From assembly GCF_032062135.1 (NCBI RefSeq), contig NC_092864.1, positions 23,304,635-23,368,634 on the forward strand: a stretch of DNA of 64,000 bases. The letters run 5' to 3'. Both the position numbers and the translations under genes were made by a program. This stretch comes from Pyxicephalus adspersus (Eukaryota; Chordata; Amphibia; Anura; Pyxicephalidae). The notes beneath the pieces are model-generated. The model ran no database searches. It was not told where the DNA came from and saw only the letters and a list, made by a program, of their open reading frames with translations. Below, piece after piece: positions 13,173 to 27,177 of this stretch (position 1 is the first letter of the stretch; each line of letters opens with the position of its first letter).

Positions 13173-14290
13173 CATGTCATTGACAACCTGGTCTCACAAG
13201 AAATTGCCTGATTGGCTGACCAGATGAATGATTGGAACTAGAAAAGAATAAAGTTGAACTCAAAAAGCTGTACTGGTGATGGTGGGCAGAAATTAGGAGA
13301 CTTATCTTTTTAATCAAAAACACTACCTGAAAGGGTGGTAGACACATTTAGCTCCTTTGATGTATGGATAGAAGATGCGCTTCTAATTGCAAAGTAAACA
13401 AACAAAGAAGACTGCAGTGACATAATAAATGACAGTAAAAACAAACTTTTTTTGTTTCACTTATACAGCTACTCACTGAACAGAATAAAACCTCACCATG
13501 CAATGGTGAACTAGGACTTTATAGAAGACATTACTTTGGCACAAAGCAGGTAGGAAAACTATATAGGTAATAAAAAAATAAGCTTTTAGTTTTTTGTTAT
13601 GCCACATTTAATTGAACTAGAAAAGATACCGATTCCAATACAATGGGCAACAGTTCTTCAATTAACTGGTATTGTATTTAATTTTAAGCTTCCTAAAGAA
13701 ATGTTTCCTTTAAACAGCAACACATTGGATACTCCCCTTCATTTTTGCATTGCAGGTTAGAAACTAAAGATTATGACTTTTATTAAATATCAAAGACGTG
13801 ATACCAACCCTGGGAGCAGAGCCATGAGAGGTAGGTGTGGATCTTAGAAAGCGATAACATTATCATTCTGGGTTTGATAAAGCTATTACAAATTATACAA
13901 TAGCACCATTGTGCATGGAGTCCCTGGTTGTACAGATAATAATATGTTCTAAGGATTTGAAGTCCTGAATTTACAGCAACAATGCTTCAAAGGCCTTACT
14001 TATGACCTGCACAGCTCCCACCCCACTCCTGTTTGTAATGCTTTGTACTTATCAAACTTATATAACAAAAGTAGGGAAAAAGGAGTAACTAAGAAGGTTA
14101 GAGATTACATGCACTTGAATTCAAGTTTTAATTGCGACCTTTAATCACAATCTGTTTTAGAGGCTTGATCAACCAGTTCATACATCAAGTCCATGACCAA
14201 TATCTGCAATTTACAAAAGATCTAAAACCACAGTGCACTCATTAGGAATGGATAAAGCGCAACAAGCTCACAATTGTATATACTCTAGAA

Positions 14291-14594
14291 CAGTGGTTCC
14301 CAACCCCAACACACGGGAAGCTGTGTGTCATTTAAAGGGGAAGAAACTTCCCCCAGAGTGATATCATGATGCCAGAACCTGCCTACTATCCCATCGCAGG
14401 CTGGAGTGGGCGGGTTGTGTCCACATACACAACCCATCCATTGCCCTGAGCGTGCGAGGCTTACAGGGGACATGGTCCGCGGCTCTGGTGGGTGCACCCT
14501 CTAGCGGGGTCAGGAGAAGGACCCTGCGAGGGGGTGCAACGGCCAGAGCGACGGACCACCTGTCATATTGCCGGGGGGACCCCTGCTCCAGATA
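14291..14594 (+). mobile_element. hAT-like element, GC-richer family B
   Basis: Starts with C-A-G-T-G-G-T-T-C-C-C-A-A-C-C, a classic hAT/Charlie-type terminus, and ends at CCTG. The flanking octamers 14283-14290 and 14595-14602 agree at 6 of 8 positions, as expected of an old 8-bp target duplication. The interior is clearly GC-richer than the surroundings. It shares its block order with 57865-58190. Confidence 0.75.
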
Positions 14595-15585
14595 ATAGTA
14601 ATACCCTTATAAGCTTTCTGTCTATAAGAAACTACAAATCCTATAATTTGTTGCATGGTGTATGATGGATGTGGACGTTTAAACCACAATGGGGTGGCTA
14701 CATAGGTGGACATTCTGAATGGAGCATGCAATGTAGCCAAAGATACTACAGATAAAAGGTATTTATAGGGACGAATTCAACAAATGTTTTTAGAACAGAA
14801 GGAGAATGTATTAATAAGACATAAAACAAATATGATTTTTTAAGATCTTGATTCATTTGATGAACAATTATGTTTACCAATAAGGTGGGTGACACATCTG
14901 CAATGTCACAAAAAACAAAAGCGATCGGTAGTTCTTTTATTTACTTTAATGATTGATGAATGAAATATTTAGCTTAGTGTGTTTTTTATATTCAGCTGGA
15001 GATATGGTGTATCCACAATTGAGCTTCATGGTTTCAGTTACAACATGACAGGTGTTATTCAATATCGCTCTACACCACGGCCCATTGAATTTACACAAGA
15101 TAACTTGGAAGGGTTATGTTAATAAATACCTACACAATCATCCATGCCAAGCTGATGTAGGATGAACAGGCAGATGAGCTCTTAATGACAAGAGGAAGAA
15201 ATGTGGTATGAACTTCCTGTGAACTTTTAGCACGGCTGGTCATAGACTATATATACATGTGAGTACAGTTTTTCCATAACCCATGGGCATCGTTAGAACT
15301 CATACAGAGGGACACTCGCTCCATTAGATGAATTCATAGAGGAGATCATTGTGTGTGTGTCTCTATCCCTTGTCATTGTCCTCAGTTATCCACATAGCCA
15401 GAGACAGTTTAAAGTTTGGATGGTGAAAACTTATCTGGTGTTTGTAGAAGGTATACATTTCCAAACAAAAAAGATTGCTCTGGTCAAATGGTGACTGCCC
15501 AAAAGGCAGAGATGTGACTCAATTTAGGGGGCTGTCTATTGATCTATTCATTTAACACAGATATAGCTAAGAAAAAACAATTATT

Positions 15586-15665
15586 TTCACGTATTTACAT
15601 AGTGCCGATATATTACATAGATTTACAAAAAGTCTCTACCATAGTTAGCCCAATGTTCATTCAAT
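15586..15665 (-). mobile_element. L2-like tail fragment
   Basis: Contains the family's minus-strand core (A-T-A-G-T-G-C-C, then A-T-A-T-T-A-C-A-T-A-G) seen in the tails at 52455 and 54083. Diverged and short. Confidence 0.5.
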
Positions 15666-16592
15666 AGAATTAGACTTTGGAGAACCCCCACACAAATGCA
15701 GGGAGCAGTGGCAGATATAGCCAATAGTGGGCCCCTGTGCAGAACCTACTTGGGGTCCTCAGGCCAAAAACTCCATTTATTGTGAAGACTGTGATTTTAG
15801 ATTTTCTTTAAATGATTATCTTTATATACGTTAATCATAAGAAGTGTAGGTACCTGCTTATTGCCTAACTCATTGTGGTAGAGAGAGAATAGAAGCAGCA
15901 CAAGTTGTCAATCAGCTTTGCTGAAGGGCAATTGACATCTTGATGGAAAGGAAGAGATAACCTCATCCACGTCATGCCCCTCTTATTACTGTCCAGACAC
16001 AGTCAAGGAGAGACAAGACTGAACTATAGCAGATAAATCAGGTCTCCTATCCTACCAAATGGGCCTGTGTCATATGACTTTATATCCCAACATTCCTAAT
16101 TGCCTTTCCCCGATTGATATCCCGGCCACTGAAGAGATTGGTAAAATGTCTCAGTAACCTTTATAACTGCTCAGACAAGTTTCTTAATACTCATAAGTTG
16201 ACAGCAGATTATATTGTATGTTTTCTGTTACACTCCGTTTTAGATCTGCTGTCAATCTAACCTGCCAGAGCAGTGCAGAGGGGATGTGCAACATTGATTG
16301 GCAATATCCGTGTAATGACAATGGGGAGATAACTGGTACAGAAACTTGTATTGTATCCCTATGAACTTGCACAAAACTTTATATAACAGCACAAGTGTAT
16401 ATCAAAACTTAGATCCCTGGTTTCAGTTTTCTTTTCTGCATGCCAAATCAATTTCTGCATGTTCAGAAATTCAATTTGCATTTTACAAATTACACTTGAA
16501 AATGCATTCCTATGGTAAATAAAAAATAATAAATGAAAGTTAGTTTTTAAATTAGCATGATTAGGTCTCCAATTTCCATAGCTTCACAATTT

Positions 16593-16657
16593 CAGAATGT
16601 TGTATTCTAAATAAGAATGTTGTATTCTAAAATTCAGAATGTTGTATTCTAAAATTT
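16593..16657. repeat. three-copy 20-22 bp tandem repeat
   Basis: The unit G-A-A-T-G-T-T-G-T-A-T-T-C-T-A-A-A occurs three times, starting at about 16595, 16615 and 16637. Confidence 0.95.
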
Positions 16658-17336
16658 CATCTGCAGTGCCACCTTCTGGTGACTCAAAAACTACAACTAT
16701 AGATATACAATTGTGTGATGTGTATATCTTTATAAATGTCCGGACATGAGAGGAGTTAGGCTGAGATGTGACTACAACATACAAGCTCCAATTTACTATA
16801 TTATCTGCACATTAAGGAACACTTTCCCCCTTTAAGATAGAACTGTGTGAATACTGATACATTCACAACAGAAACCCTTCCATGAAAGTGCCATATTTAA
16901 AAAAAAATGAATTTATCTTTATCCAGAATTATTACTTTAGCATGCTAACTTTCTGACCTCACTTCTGTCTATGTAAGTTAAAGAAACAGAGCTTGGACAA
17001 GGGTGAATGTAGCCTATATAGTTAAGGAATGGCAGTTCACTGATGAGGTCATCCCTGTGCTCCCTCCTCTTGTCAGCAAGCACCCTGTGTAGACTGACAC
17101 CACAATAGGCATTACAGAAAATCATGACTAACAGTGCTGCCATTTGAGTGATGGAAAGATGAATGTTTTTTGAACACTGTGAACAAGATGAAAGCATTTT
17201 ATATTACCATACAGTTCTATATAAATGATTCCTAGATAAAAAACCAAGGACCCAAACTAGGCAAACATCAAGCAAAATGAAAGAGTATGTGAAACGTTTA
17301 ATACAACAGTTAAAGTGGTAAAATCAAAGTGACTTA

Positions 17337-17450
<114 letters not shown>

Positions 17451-19789
17451 TTATGCCTATAATGACAGATTGTTTTCTTTTCATCTCACATTTTCTTGTT
17501 TTATTCTGGCAATCCTGGCTGACAGCATTGTGCACCACAGAGTATACAGGGACTGGAACAAGGCTTAGCGATTAGCTGAACAGCTCATTATTACAGATCT
17601 TCTGTAATGTCATGTTTTCAGACATATCTTGCAGAGAATTACCCGGTCCACATTACACATGAAAAGCACACTTTGATTTCTAGCTTAAACATGTCTTCCA
17701 CTAACTCTAACCTGCTGACACCCCCAGCTGATTGTGATTTTCTTGAAAAGTGGTGTTTATTCCCAGAAAAACTATCATTATGGATGATTGTGTAGTTTAA
17801 AACATAATTATTGGTTTTCATATGCACAACACATGCTTTAAACAAGTGTTTGTGTTCTGCCGCACACACAGGTTTACTGGACTAACAATCAATGTGTAAC
17901 CTGATGAACATGACAATATTCATGAATGAAGGGGAATTAGGTAAAGCCAGCCTTGGCAGCACCATCAGCATGTTAGTTGTTGTTCTTTAAATAACAGATA
18001 AAAGAAATGCATGTACATTCTGTTGTCATCTGAACTCGAGGCTAAATATACAAATTATATACAGTTGTAGGAGTTTCTTAAAGGGGAACTTTATTTCCAC
18101 CTTGAAAATTTGCAGTCACGCAGAATTCTTTGTAGAAGGGATAGGGGTATGGCCAAAGATTAAGAATTGGAAGAAGTTGGTGGTGCCCGCAAAAGAACAG
18201 GGACAGGTAAGCCAGTCAGGCAGGCAATCATCACTTGTCTATTCTACAATAAAGAGCCTGCCTGGTTGCAATTTTTTTATATGCCAGGATTTAGCTTTTT
18301 GCTTTACAACTTGCTCAAGGATTTGTATGTCTGCCCATCCATTTCTGAGATACTAGACAGAAAAGCCAGGTTGGTGACCTGATATTTTTTTACTTGTAGA
18401 TAAGCAGAACAGGCTGGTCACTAGTCTCCAGCCACTGATTGGACAATCAAAGGAGCAGAGCAGCACAATTTTGAGTCATCCGTCCTTTGAGATTTTCTTA
18501 TAATTGGCAGAAATTGTCTATTATCCTCAACAGAAACTGGCCGTCATCTGACTACTGGCTGTACAGTGATTCTGAAGACCTTATTTAAGACTAGTCAACA
18601 TTGTAAAATAATTTTTTTTGTTATTTTATGTAATATTATTTTTATTATTTGTTTGGTTTATATAGGCAACACCTTTATTTTAGCCTTCCCTCTTGAACTA
18701 ATACACCAAACTTTTTCACTGTGTTGTTCCAGCAGCTGTAGAATTCTTTAGTGCTACACATTCTTGTGACAAAATAATGCAGTCCAGCTACATAGTTTCA
18801 GGGCAAACTCATTTTATCCACTCCTTCCACTTCAAAGAATGTCATATTTCACTATCCTCATGTCTATACAAATAGTAATGCTGCACATGCTTTGCTATTG
18901 CTGTCAGTAGCTCTTTAACATGTAAGTTGCAGATCAAAAAATTCAAAAATAGAAAAAAAATCAGTTTTGAATAATAAGTAAATTACTTTTTATTAGAACA
19001 AGAAAGAAAAAACATATGTATCTTTATCTGGTGAAAATCCAGTAGAATATAGGCTTAGATTCTAGCCCAAATACAATTGTACAATTTATAGATTCATTTA
19101 TATATATATATAATAGATTCTATTGAACTGTAATACTTGACCTTACTATAAATACAATTGTAATAATTTGCCTTAAGAAACCCTACTTTCTTTGGTATTT
19201 CTTTACTTTTTTTTAGAATGCAAGTTTTAATTGCTCATGTATATATGTTTTAATTATAATGGATTATTTATAGTTTTACATTTCTATGTCACACTTGTGA
19301 TCATGTCACCAGTGAAAGTGTCAAAGTATGACCTGGGCATTGGCATACGCTGTGCTAAGGTGGCCTAATGGAATAAATAGGCAGCTTTAACAGTATGCCA
19401 GTATGCATGTCAACACACCACAATGCACAGAATAAAGAGCATTATGTATATTCAAAAGAGCAACACAGTAGTTATAAAAGATAAATAGCAACACATTGCA
19501 CTGACATGTGATTGGCATTGCTCGGCATCACATGTGTTATTGCAATGCACTAATGGGAACAAGCCTTTAAGAAGGTAAGTAAATATAGCAGAGATATTGA
19601 AAAAATGCAAAAAATATGTCACTGATGGAAAATAAAAGGTGAACTAGCAGTGCAAAAAATGTATTCTGTGTCTGTTTTATTAACACAATGTTATGTAAGG
19701 CTGCTTGCTTTAATTACTCATTCATTATAGTTTGATCTCCTGCGGATTCCTGCTTTTATTGACCTATGTTTTCTATTACATCTCTAGAA

Positions 19790-20040
19790 TTTCCCCAAAG
19801 GAGCCGGGGAAATAATTAGAAAATGAAGGCCATTTAAGAGATCTTGTTGAAAAAGGTAACCGGGATATGTTAGTGCAGCTGCGTGACGGTCGTACCTCGG
19901 TGATCCTGCTTATTTTTTGCTTCCCAGCTGACTGAACTCGATAATGGTTGACCCTCAGGCCAACAACACAGCAGCAACCACAAGAGACATCAGGCTGGAT
20001 GTTATAATAGCACGGAAGACTTATGGAATGGACACAAAAC
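19790..20040. promoter_or_regulatory. candidate CpG-retaining intronic segment
   Basis: Eight or more CpG in about 210 bp, including a dense cluster near 19882-19902, within CpG-poor intron 2. It is not a repeat I recognise. The open frame across it resembles no protein I know. It could be a conserved regulatory element or a non-coding exon. Confidence 0.25.
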
Positions 20041-20799
20041 ACTCACCAACTCTGTTCTTATAGTTAGAAAATGAGGTTTTGTACAGCATTTCATATTTTT
20101 TATATGGTAAGGGCTAAAACATTAATATTTAAAAAATATATATTTTTCTAGTTTTCTTTTAATTAGATAACACCTAATATGACATTTGGATGTTATGTAA
20201 TATTCTATTCATTCAACAGGCGGCACTCTAATCTATTTTGTACATGTATAGCATTGTATCATTTGAAATAAAACTTGTTTATTCAATGAGTTATCAAAAC
20301 TACTGTGACTCATTCTTATTCTTTATCATCTGGCTTAGTCTGAGCTTTTAATTAGATTAATAGATCCTCAAAGCAGGCTTTGTCTGCTGAGCTGTCCCAT
20401 AGTGCAAGCTATAAAACAACTGTTTAAAAACGTATAAACTAAATTATTTAATGCATTTGTACCATGTTGTTTTTAAACAATACAAAATGCTAAAAATACC
20501 ACAGGGTTAGTAATCCAAATTAGGATGTATGGATATTTGGCAATACACAAGTATGCATTTGTTATTGGTATTTGCAGCTTTCAGCCTCCCAAAACAGTTT
20601 TTGGTGTTACTGTTCATCCTGTACGTTTGGTCACATATGGTGGAGCTGCCATAGCATTAGAAGGTCTACTAAATCATATATGGATCTTTGGAAGGACAAT
20701 CTTGAAAAACTTATCTGAAGACTACTGCACCACAGTTTTACATGCTAGAATAACTGGGCCCCAAATAAAAGAGTTTTGCAATGCTGGAATTTTTAGATA

Positions 20800-20855
20800 T
20801 GGGGAGGAGGGCCCAAGAAGTTTACCTAGCATAGGACCCAGAAACTTCTAATGGT
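20800..20855 (+). repeat. dispersed repeat fragment (pair with 29125-29178)
   Basis: Shares a diverged block of about 50 bp with 29125-29178, including C-C-T-A-G followed by T-A-T/C-A-G-G and C-C-C-A-G-A-A-A-Y-T-T-C-T. The family is unknown to me. Confidence 0.5.
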
Positions 20856-23800
20856 GGCTTTGATGTGGGTTAATGCATTTTGAACATAATTTAGTTCTAC
20901 TTTATTGGATAATAGTTTTTATGTATTCGGATACCAACCCCTCTGGTGAGATTTTGGGTTGTTATTGGCCCAGTGATAAGTACAGATGAAGATGGCTATG
21001 TACCAGAGTTAGCTTCCAATGTACCAAGCTTTAGTTCTAATTACAATTTCTAGTTACTAAGGGTTAATCACTACTAAATGTCAGATAGTGCTGATACAAT
21101 AAAGCTTGCATTTCCTTCCATTAGAGAAGTCATTAACAAAGCTTGTGTCTTAATTTTAGATTTCAGAAACATTAATTATTCATATATCAATGTACTACCA
21201 ACAATTTTAGTGTGTGCTCTGCATTCTCTATCCCTGGTGAATTAAAACTGTTGTTAAATTCCCATTATTGTAAATGTTATGTTAAATAAAATTAGAGAAC
21301 CTAACACTGGATGCTTTTGTATGCTCAGTCATCCATTATGGAGTTAAATAAGAAATAGGGAATGCTAATGGAGGCTAAGTCATATAACTCTAATAACTAA
21401 AGCTTGAATGGTTAATTATAGCTGGCAGTTTTAATTATGCGATATGGAGTGGAGTTTATTGGACGTGTATTCTGACAGAGAGAGAACAAGTCATTTGGCC
21501 TTAGGTTTTTAAGGGCTAAATAATTGACTTGCAATCTCAGAGCTAATATAAAGGTATTTAGGCATACAGTTTATATAGACGTTTGGTGGAATAATTTACA
21601 GATTATCATCTTTTTAAATCACAATGGGCTCCTAACTTTCTGTGCACTGGTATTTAATTGGCAACCCAATTTTGCTTCCGCATATATACAGTACACTAGG
21701 TCACTGTTGTCACATATCTTTAAACTACAGCCCAGTTTACCTCTATGTGTTGTAAGAGATAAATGGAGCTGCATAGAAATGAATTTGGGGATTACAAATG
21801 GGGATTTCCCCTCCATTTCTGCTTTGTTGACCATTGAATATTTTGTTATTTCCCCTATAATGGTCACCAGGACAATAAGAAAGAGTAAACCTTACAAACA
21901 GGTATAAAGACTGCAGTAACAAACTGACAAGGTAAAAATACGAAAACGAAAACTAACAAAGAGTTCACCTATAGTTATGCAAGTTATTAGATCAAAAATT
22001 AAATTTTATTGTTGCCAGAAAAATCATATTGAAGTCTTTACCATTCACTAATATTTATATTACATTATAACACTAAACATCCAACGATGGATTGCAGGAA
22101 AATGCAACACAGTAGTATTCACAACAGGGGATAAAAAGGAGGACAAAACTTACTGATCGCAGAAATCCATGACAATTCCTCTATAAAATGTACGGTTTAA
22201 GCAATCATTTCTCCCATTCCTGCTAGGAAATGCATGAAATCAAATTTCCTTCCAGTTAATTATTATATCATTACAAATTTGGGAATATATTGTGGACAGA
22301 TATCAGGGCTGTAGAGTCAGAAAAAATGATTGTGTACCTGGAGTCAGATTTGGCAATAATGTACCAACACCTGGAAGCCCTGGAAAAAATACTGATTCAG
22401 TTTTATTCTGTTGCCTGTTTGGATATTACACAGCTGTCCAACTAGTGGCCCGTGCGTCTCAACCGGTCACCATATTTTTTTCTTACTATCTGCTTTCTGA
22501 ATGCAAACCTAAAATCCAAACACAGAATATTCCTGACATTTTTTTTTTACATATTTTGTGATACAATGGCCATCCAGTTCATATCCAGGGTCTGTTATTC
22601 TGTATTGACAGTATATTCCTTTTGCAAATAGCTTGTACTTTGGTAGGGGCATGTTATCTGCATCAGCATGTATTATATGTTCTGAGCATGGGAATCTGCA
22701 CAACTAACCAACAAAAAAGGTAAATGGAGGAGATAAAAATATGTATACCCAAATAAAAACTGGTCCAGATATAGATCAAGGTACCTATTTTACCTAAAAA
22801 TGCAAGAAAATTATTTAACTCAAGTATAAACTTTTGGCACAAATAAAGTACGAGAGGCCTGGGTTCTAAGGCAACTGAAAACTGGGGGTTACACTGTACA
22901 CTGACATGTGTGAGTCTGCTTTGGTCCCTGGGTTTCTGATGATGTGTTTGTGCAGGTAGAAGTGGTAGACATCCCTCTTACTAGCACCATTCATTATTCC
23001 CCCTAGACATGTACATGTTCTATGTTGGCATGCCTGGTCTGTATAATATGTATATTAGAAATTATATGGTTCATTGCATTTATTGTAGTATACTTTGTCC
23101 CCAATGACCTACACTGTCAGGGAGTTTAAGGTGGTATTTGTTTTGCGGGGTTATAATGAGGGGCAGTGATGCATTAATTTTGGAGACTCTTTTTTATGTA
23201 GAGGAGGGATAAAATTTTACATCACAATTAGTGATTACTTTAACATAGTAGGCCCACACAAATATGACTTTCCATGTCTAGGAATTTGTACAGCTTTGCT
23301 ACATAATTCTTTGGTTTAATAGGATGTTTGGTTTGTTTTTTACACTATTTACTTGTAGTTATTTGTTTTTACTAAATATGCTTTTCCTATTTACTTGAAT
23401 TATCACAATGTTCTGTGAATAAGTTATTCTGTAGCAAGATTTTGGCCTTGAATGGGTCCATTTACTTTGAAGACAGCTTAATATGAATATTTGAAAATTG
23501 TTAAATTATGAAACATCTGCAGCGACGGCAGGAGAGCTGGGGCTCACTTTTTCTGCCTTCGGTTGATGGACAGGAACAGCTTATGGTGCTGCTGATTCAT
23601 CATGTTAAAGAAAGGCAGGACATAAAAGTCACCTGATGAAATATACATGCAGCAACAATCTTTGACATGTTAGGTGACAGCTTGACACTTTCACACCTCT
23701 GACACAAAATATTCCAGTTCCCGAAATGATAAAGCTTCACCTCTTTACAGGACACTTTGTTTAACTTATTAGTGACAAGTTGGCCCAATTACAGTATATT

Positions 23801-24326
23801 GCCATTGCTATCTAGCACCTTCTAGTCGGCACTGGCATAAAAGCTAGCAGCCATCCTACTATTGTAAAGTGTTACTCCAGGTCATCAGTAGTGCCAGTCA
23901 GCAAACCAGTATTTTTTTTTCTATTAAAAAAATAAATAAATAAATGTGCAAAGGAAAGGCCAAAATGTCAACCATATGTAACCGTATATCACATATACTC
24001 AAATATAAACTATAACTTAAAGAAAAACTAAGGTTCTTTTTTTACCTAATTAAGAATAATGCTTTGACTAGAGTATAAAGCTAGGACACAAAATGTGACC
24101 ATCACTGCTGTTGGTGTACAATACAGTAATTAACAGAAATGCCATTACAATAAAGTGAATACATACATCCATGATGTGTCAATTTCAAAGCATTTATTTA
24201 AAAAGAAGAAAACACTAAAATTACACCTCTGTTTATCTTTTTCCAGCTTGTAAAAGGTTAAAGTATTTTGAACTGTTGCATAAGCAATAATGGGTTAAGT
24301 GATCATGTGTGCGTTACTTTTGGCCA

Positions 24327-24340
24327 CCAGTAGATGGCAC
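24327..24340 (+). promoter_or_regulatory. CTCF-consensus motif
   Basis: C-C-A-G-T-A-G-A-T-G-G-C-A-C matches the core consensus CCASYAGRKGGCRS at all 14 positions. Chance occurrence of this consensus in a window of this size is low, but binding cannot be inferred from sequence alone. The site may be carried by a repeat. Confidence 0.4.
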
Positions 24341-25648
24341 TGTGGCTTCATGTAACGTGAGTAACAAACTCATGTCTCTAGTCCTAAATGGCAAGAGTTT
24401 GTTTATACACTTTACATGAGGACACAGCATCATCTAATGGTGTCTCCTGAGTATAAACTGATTAGATTTTTATCTAATGGCATTTGAGGGGGGAAAATTT
24501 AGCATTTATATATTGTTTTTACATTTAATATTGGACTTATTTACTGTACTTAAAGTATTTCAGCACTTTTAAAGGGAACATGTAAAGGGAAAGTATGGAG
24601 AGTGCCAAGGTTTTTGAAAATACTACCGTAGTTCCCTGGCCGTAAAGCTAATCCATTGGTTTTATTACTTACTCAAAAAAAAATATTTAGATTAGTGGTT
24701 ATAAATTCTCCTAATCTGTATGAAATCAGTGATACAGTATTACAAGATCAGAAATTCTCTTAGCAAGATCAGCAGGTTATTTTTTTTCGGGAATTTAATG
24801 GGACAATGTTTTAAAACTGTGAAGAAATTATAATATAATATATATAAAACGGCAATACAAAGGCTAAATAAAAGTGTAAAGTGCAGTCACTCATAGCAAC
24901 CAATCATTTTCTATACCTGACCTAAAATTTGAATTCCTATTGCTAGCTGTAAATTGATGCCCTTTACTATCAGCCTTATTTGCACGCTTGGATTGAAGTC
25001 TAATAAAAATATAAGGACATGCCATAGAGAAAATAGTGAGATCAGCCAACGTCGGGTGAATGCAAGAATGAAAATTAGAGCACTATTTTCATGTTTGACT
25101 ATGGTGTACTTTTAAATAGAAACTGTCATGTAATCTGTGTATAGTAGTCATAATCTCTGACATGTCAATGACAGCATTGCACTTCAAGCACCAGCGATGT
25201 AATTCTTCAAGCTCTATAAAAGATAAAGTTTAACCTCTAAATGGGGCACTTTGTTCAGTTTATATGTGACAAGCTAACCTTTACATAATTCTACTCTGGC
25301 TATTCAGCACACAGCATTGCTGGTAACCCACATTGTTTAGGAGAACCTGTCTTGCAATACCTAAAAACCAAATAATGTTTATCATTAGTCAAGGCGTAGG
25401 AAAGAAATTAAAGAAAGAATATGTGGCTTTCAAGTGGCACACACATACTGGCAAACATGTCAATAGTAGTCTATACGAAAGTTTACTTTGATCATTTACA
25501 ATATTATAAGAACATATCTAAAAATGAAAATAGGGATAGCCAAATAATTTAAAATTAATTTATAAAAAGGGTAAGGGTACAGCTCAAAGCATTTCTCAGG
25601 TATTGAATCTTGGTATTCAGGAGAATGGGAGGTAAGCTCTGCTTACAT

Positions 25649-25938
25649 CAGTCATTCTCCTCCACGGTTCCATGGGACCCTAGGGTTCCTTCGGAGGTTG
25701 CAAGGGGTACCCTGAGCAAAGTTCCACGTATAATGACACATGGCAAAGCCACAAGCATGGTCCTAATATTTTCAGCAATCTATAAGGGTGATATTTTGAC
25801 CACCACTGTAGGGGGGCATTCCTTACTTTGACCATCAATAAAGGGCCATTTCTCAATTACCCCTGATAAATGTATTTTATCAGGAGTTCCTTGAGACCTG
25901 AATAATATTTTTAGGGGTAATAAAGTTGGGAAAGACTG
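25649..25938 (-). mobile_element. complete hAT-like short element, family A, with intact target duplication
   Basis: A 290-bp element starting CAGT and ending ACTG. Perfect 8-bp direct repeats GCTTACAT flank it at 25641-25648 and 25939-25946. An 8-bp duplication with CAG...CTG ends identifies the hAT superfamily. It has no coding capacity, so it must have been moved in trans. Confidence 0.9.
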
Positions 25939-26539
25939 GCTTACATGGTTTTCAAAGATATCTCTCCCAACTGGAGGAAACGGGGTATATTATTTTATTA
26001 AAATGGGGTATATCTGGAGGGGATTCTAAGAGGTTCCTTTGCACTAGGCATCAAATAAATACCTCCATCATTTATAACAGTGGTGTTTTTTAAATGCATG
26101 GCATTTATCTGCAAATATTAACTTTGCATTCATAGGTAGAGTGAATTGAGGCGAGATATTGCAATTTTTTGGAAGGGGAAGGGTGGGGGAATTTCCTGAG
26201 ACACTTAAATGGCTATGGGGTTTTGTGCTGCTCTTTAGTGTTGTTGCTGCTGTTGAAAAACACCCTATATTATCCTTGCCTACCACACAACAGATATTAC
26301 ATCCAATTCTTCTGCTGAAATAGATATATTATCTTGGAAACACACTGAGATGTACTCATAAGTCCACCATTCAATGGAGATGTACAATGGCAGAAATGTT
26401 TGACAACCCTTTAGATGCTTTTCAAAGGCATTCTTTCTGTATGATTATCATTCTAAATATTTGTCCATAAAACAATAGAGTATAAGTAAACCCACAAACA
26501 AAAATGTAATATGTTATGAACTGAAAATAAATAATATTA

Positions 26540-27105
26540 TTAACCCCCCCCCCCCCTAGCGGTAATCCTGAGTGTGACTCGGATTTTACCTGCAAATAGC
26601 GGTAAATCTGAGTCACACTTGGGGTAGCTTTAACCTAAAAGAAAAACCTTACTTTGCTCCGTTGTCATCTACGGGTGTACTGCTGGTCCCCACAGGTCCT
26701 GGGGACACGTCCTGAACCTCCGATCCCTGGCCGCGCAATGCAGAGACAATCTCCGGGGTTTCCTGGTGACGTGTATTGGATTTAATACAAAATAGCTGTA
26801 TTGAGTCCAATACAAAGAAATATTCATATAATACATATAAATAATTATATTATATATATTATATATGCTACTGTACATCTACATTACATGTTTAATTTTT
26901 TTTTATTTTTTATTATATTATATAATATTATTTTTTTACCAGATTTTTGTGTTTTTTTATTTAAAGATTAATATTCAATGTATTAAATATTGGACATATT
27001 TCAGTGAGTTATGCCTAAAAATTATAGCCTACAATGTAAAAAAAAATGTAACGCTTTTTGCATGGAATTTGAACGGAATTAGAACGTTAGGGAGGCTACA
27101 TGAGG
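26540..27105. mobile_element. fold-back DNA element with short terminal inverted repeats
   Basis: The left end begins with a C run (26544-26556) and C-C-T-A-G-C-G-G-T-A-A-T. The right end, read on the minus strand, begins with a similar C-C-T-C-C-C-T-A-A-C-G. An internal near-palindrome pairs about 26566-26592 with 26599-26625. A GC-richer core (26660-26770) is followed by an AT-rich right half. I recall this layout from frog genomes. No transposase is encoded. Confidence 0.6.
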
Positions 27106-27177
27106 AGGTTCTTTTCTTTAGTTCTGAAATGATCACCCTGTGTATAGTGAGCAGTTTTTGGATTTTATAATGTAGTG

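Noticed and set aside
19776..20042. 88-codon minus-strand open frame
   Set aside because: Cysteine-rich by chance and not like any family I know. The CpG content is noted separately.
20525..20851. 108-codon plus-strand open frame
   Set aside because: Its 3' half contains a dispersed repeat shared with 29125-29178, and nothing resembles a known protein.
21524..21907. 127-codon plus-strand open frame
   Set aside because: No recognisable domain or splice partners. Long frames are expected by chance in 64 kb.
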